Below are positions 60,538-64,000 of a DNA stretch of 64,000 nt, piece after piece; the stretch's first letter is position 1; every line of letters starts with the position of its first letter. The DNA lies in NCBI RefSeq assembly GCF_949987535.1, contig NC_080075.1, positions 42,441,036 through 42,505,035 of the forward strand, given 5' to 3'. A program made the position numbers and the translations under genes. The notes below the pieces were generated by a model that saw only the letters and a list, made by a program, of their open reading frames with translations, was not told the DNA's origin and did not search any database. This DNA comes from Balaenoptera acutorostrata. Its lineage: Eukaryota > Chordata > Mammalia > Artiodactyla > Balaenopteridae.

Positions 60538-62096
60538 AGGGCCCTGGGTGAGGGTTTGACTTGCCCTGTTCAGGAAGGCTCGCCCCTTGTGGGGCAGTTA
60601 GGAGAGCTCTAGCAGACTGCCTGTAGCCAAGATGACTCATGTCAAACTCTAACTGTAGTTTTTTAGGGAAGGTGTTTTTCTGAACTTTTTACCCAGTTTC
60701 CTTCTCTATTTTTCTTTAGCTACCAGAGACAACTTTTGACTTTGTTTCTTGCATTTCTTTCCCGGAGCTTGTTTTCTCAGAGTTCAGGTAAACCATCAGG
60801 GGCTCCTGGAGAACCATGGGATTTGGAAATGGGTATATAAGCTCTTGCCCTGGACAGCACCCTCTTCAGATGCCTGAGGCTTTTTAGGAATCCACTGCTG
60901 TGTCTTGTACCTCAAGAGAGTTCTTTTGTGAAGAAGTCTTTGTGGCTCTGCTGTGCTCAGATCTGCTGGTCAGCCCCGGGTATGGAATTTCTTATGGAAA
61001 CCCGTTGTTCTCCTTTCCCCTGGTCCTCCTCCTCCCTTTCCTCATTCCTGGAAAGAAGTTGGCTGGCCGATAGAGTGTTTTTCCTTGAAAGGAGAGTGGA
61101 GAGCCCTCTAATGGAAAAGTAAAATCATTCTTGGAATCCTCCTAACAACCAAGCTGGCCAAAGCTGAGACCAAGTAAATTATTTGGGGATAATTTGCAAG
61201 GACCTGAATCAAAACAAATTGCTTTCTTGCCCTGGCCTCAGCTTGAATCTTTAGTCCAGAAGCCGGTGATTTTAGCAGTCTGATAAGAAGTAAGAGCCAG
61301 CGTTTCTGTCTGAGCCACCTTTGTTTTGAGGGCGTCTTCGAGGTTTTAGGGCTCACAGGTGAGCATCTTGTCAGCAACAGGTTCCTTATCATAGGAAGAG
61401 TGCCTTTGCCCTCAAATCTCAATAAAGATCTTAAGTGACAGCATTTAGAGCATGAGTTTAACATCCCTCAAGTCAGACCTTAGTTTTCCATCTCCTTTAT
61501 GGTGCTGGCTTTGCTACATGTAGAACAAATTATTCTGGAATCATAGGTGACTCAAGGGAGAGCTCATGGAAGAGTCTAGGCTGCCAGCCTGGAGGTCGAG
61601 CCCTGCTGTCGAAGAGATTCTCAGGGACATCCCAAGGCCTCTAGCCACTCCCACGGTCCCAGATATGTGAGTGTCAGCCTCCCCCTGAACCTTCTCATAG
61701 CCACACCCCTCTTGGACCAGTTTGCCCAAGTGGAAGTTCTCGAGACCCATTTCTGTCCTTGCCCATCAATCATATCCTTCCCATCCTGGAGGAAAGGAAA
61801 GTCCTCTTCAGAAAGGGAAGAGTCCAACACAGTTCCACACTAGCTGTTCCATACCTTATCTCCACATTCCTTTAGAAATGTGTCTTGAGATGTTTGTCTC
61901 CCAGCAACTGACAACCTCCTCGTTTTTGTAAATGTCATACTCAGTAACTGGGCTGCGTGTGGCCCCTTTCACCACTGCAGGGAGAGTGGCCTGGGCGGAA
62001 TTCTGTGTCTCCAACAAGCTTTTCCTGGGCTCCTCTTTCACATCAAGCCTTCTCCGCCACGTTCTAGGGCAAGTGTGGCCGAGTTTGCGTTTCCTC
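60538..62096. other. Intron 2, no gene
   Basis: Nothing recognised. The open frames have no domain. Confidence 0.45.
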
Positions 62097-62123
62097 CTAT
62101 TCTTTCTTTCTTTCTTTCTTTTC
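62097..62123 (+). repeat. (TTTC)n tract
   Basis: A short tetranucleotide repeat. Confidence 0.9.
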
Positions 62124-62954
62124 TCCTATTCTTTATTTATATATTTTTTTGCACGTGTTTGGAGGAGGGGGTAGACAACCCTGGGGCAGTCAGCATGTTA
62201 GTTTGGCTCTTTGAGATGAATAACTACTTAGCTGTTGCTCAACTACTTTTGTTTGTGAAATAAAGGGCAGTAAGCACCATGACATGAGAGAATTTCAGGT
62301 TTATTGTGATTTCTTTTTTGTGTCTGCATCTGTCCTGCTCCATTAGGGCATTACCTCGTAACTCCATAGGAACCAACACCGAAGACCATATGATTTTAAA
62401 GCTTTAAAAATCTGCGTGTGTAATAGGTCTTTTGTGAATTTTTTTTTGTTCTTTTGCTTTAGAAACTGTAATAATAATCCATAGTAATTATCCCATAGTA
62501 TGCTGTCCTTTGTTACAGGAGCACTGGATTAGAGTGAAAACGTGTCCTGTATACAGTTTCAACAGCTTGATTTTGCTTCTTCCTCCCCCTCCACCCCCCT
62601 TTTCTGTCTTGTGCTATTTGGAAGACAATTTCCACATTTCTGCCATATGTCTTAGAAAAGCTCAGGACTTAGAGGCAGTAGCAGACTTAGGACAGCAAGC
62701 TCAGTTCAGGTGGGGAGGTGGCCCTGTGTAACAGACTATTATGCAGACAGTGAGCTGTTCAAACAGCTGCATTTGGGTGCTTCCCCCTTGCCTGCCCTCT
62801 TTTCTTGAGAGACTCCAAAACATCTGAAAATGCAAAAGCACTTTACCAGGTTTTAACTTTTCTGGCTTGAACAGAAGCAGCTTCAAATCAGCATGAGCAC
62901 AGCAGTCTTTGTATGTTTTGTACACATTTTTTCAGCTTTTCAAGAAGGACAAGC
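62124..62954. other. Intron 2, no gene
   Basis: Nothing recognised. Confidence 0.45.
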
Positions 62955-63153
62955 CTTTTTTTCTTTCTCTCTCTCTTCCTCCTTCTCTTTCTTTCTTCCT
63001 TTTTTTCTTCCTTCCTTTCCTTCCTTCCCTTCCCTCCCTCCCTCCCTCCCTCCTTCCTTCCCTCCCTTCCATCCTTCCTTCCTCCCTTTCCTCCTTCCTT
63101 TCCTTCTTTTCCCTTCCCTTCCTTCTTTCCTTTCTTCCTTTCTTCTTTTCCCT
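62955..63153 (+). repeat. (TTCC)n polypyrimidine repeat, about 200 bases
   Basis: Almost pure C/T over 200 bases, built of TTCC, TCCC and TTTC units. The long Ser/Pro/Phe or Lys/Glu/Gly frames on both strands here are artefacts of the repeat. Confidence 0.95.
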
Positions 63154-64000
63154 TGTTTTGCATTCTGCTGAACTGGAAGAGCATTTAATCCTTGGCCTCC
63201 TGTCTGTTGAGATATTATGTTTTTCTAATAGTGCTTGTTTATGACTAAGGTCAAAGACTGTATTTCAGAACAAAAATTAGAGTTAGTTCATAATTGAGTA
63301 CATATGTATGTAACTGTTTATTTTTATAGTTTGCTAATTTATTTTTAAACAGCTCAGTTATGCCAACATGTTTATAGCTCCGTTCATCACATGCCTTACC
63401 AGTCAGGGTGTTAAAAGGCACATGCTTTTCAATAGTTTGGATCCCAAGTTAAATTAGATAATGCCATCAGGTAGCAATTTAATTACATTAATTGAATGTT
63501 TAGGCGGAAAGGTAGTTTTGCAGAAGCTATAATGAAATAACATTTGTAAGTACACATGTATAAATCTCAGCATTATAGGCATTATTTGAAGTGGCTGACA
63601 GGAAAATGGATACATATCAGGCATTTAGAAGGAAACATGAGGGGGTCCCTCATAAGGGGTAGACGCTGCCTTCGCAGTTTAGGAGGCTGCTGGGCACGGC
63701 CATTTCCTTCGTGCGCTGTGTTTATCGTTAGTCCTCTGAGCAGAGACACACAAAGGCACTTGGGTCATTTTGTATGTAAGCCAGGGCTTTCCTGGGAGGC
63801 AGCTGGCCAGCCTGGGCCAGCTCTCTGAGCCTGAAAAGGCGAGACACACTCTTGTGAGGTCTTTGTCACCTTGGACGGCCGAGGCTTGGCACTCTTAGAT
63901 CTCTTTCCGTGGCACTACAAGCCAGCTCTGTCCAGAATCCGAGGAGGGCTGTCTCAGGGTTCCAAGGGATTTTACAGCCCAGGATGGAAGCCGCTGCCAG
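63154..64000. other. Intron 2 to window end, no gene
   Basis: AT-rich to about 63600, then GC-richer. Nothing recognised. Confidence 0.45.

Noticed and set aside
62888..63244. Four overlapping 90-110 codon frames of Ser/Pro/Phe or Lys/Glu/Gly
   Set aside because: They are translations of a (TTCC)n repeat.

Overview
The window is mammalian genomic DNA holding the 5' part of one gene, BCL11A (a C2H2/CCHC zinc-finger transcriptional repressor), read on the + strand. The identification rests on two exons that join in phase. Exon 1 encodes MSRRKQGKPQHLSKREFS. Exon 2 encodes residues 19 to about 128, including the CCHC finger C48-C51-H66-C71. Both splice donors and the exon 2 acceptor are consensus. 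The encoded residues look identical to the human protein as I remember it, while a few silent bases in exon 2 appear to differ. I see no Alu, rodent B1/B2, ruminant or carnivore SINE. What I do recognise is ancient MIR and L2. I therefore infer a non-primate, non-murid mammal and cannot name the species.

Layout: 1-16,000 is upstream flank, AT-rich and almost free of transposons. It holds a duplicated roughly 48-bp element with related short copies (3.1-6.2 kb), a good CTCF-like site (6.76 kb), a perfect 106-bp tandem duplication (9.65 kb) and a palindromic MITE-like fossil (12.15-12.44 kb). The broad CpG-rich promoter domain runs from about 16.1 to 22.3 kb. It contains the promoter (two inverted CCAAT boxes and a CRE-like nested palindrome), exon 1 with an upstream-AUG-rich leader (coding part 18,528-18,582), and the GC-rich first half of intron 1. 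Intron 1 is 6,927 bp. Exon 2 is 25,510-25,839 (330 bp). Everything after that is the start of intron 2, which leaves the window unfinished.

Intron 2 has a transposon-poor proximal part (25.8-41.8 kb) with POU/homeodomain-motif clusters. Its distal part (41.8-64 kb) carries MIR and L2 relics, including an antisense L2 piece of about 0.8 kb with recognisable ORF2 sequence, and many simple repeats. The erythroid enhancers known in human BCL11A lie about 55-62 kb from the transcription start. Measured from the start here (about 18.3 kb) they would fall beyond the right edge, so they should not be looked for in this window.

There is no second protein gene, tRNA, rRNA, CRISPR array or new enzymatic system that I can support. 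The points worth a second look are cis-regulatory and structural: the upstream AUG arrangement, the repeated upstream element, the tandem duplication, the promoter palindrome and several hairpin or non-B DNA candidates.
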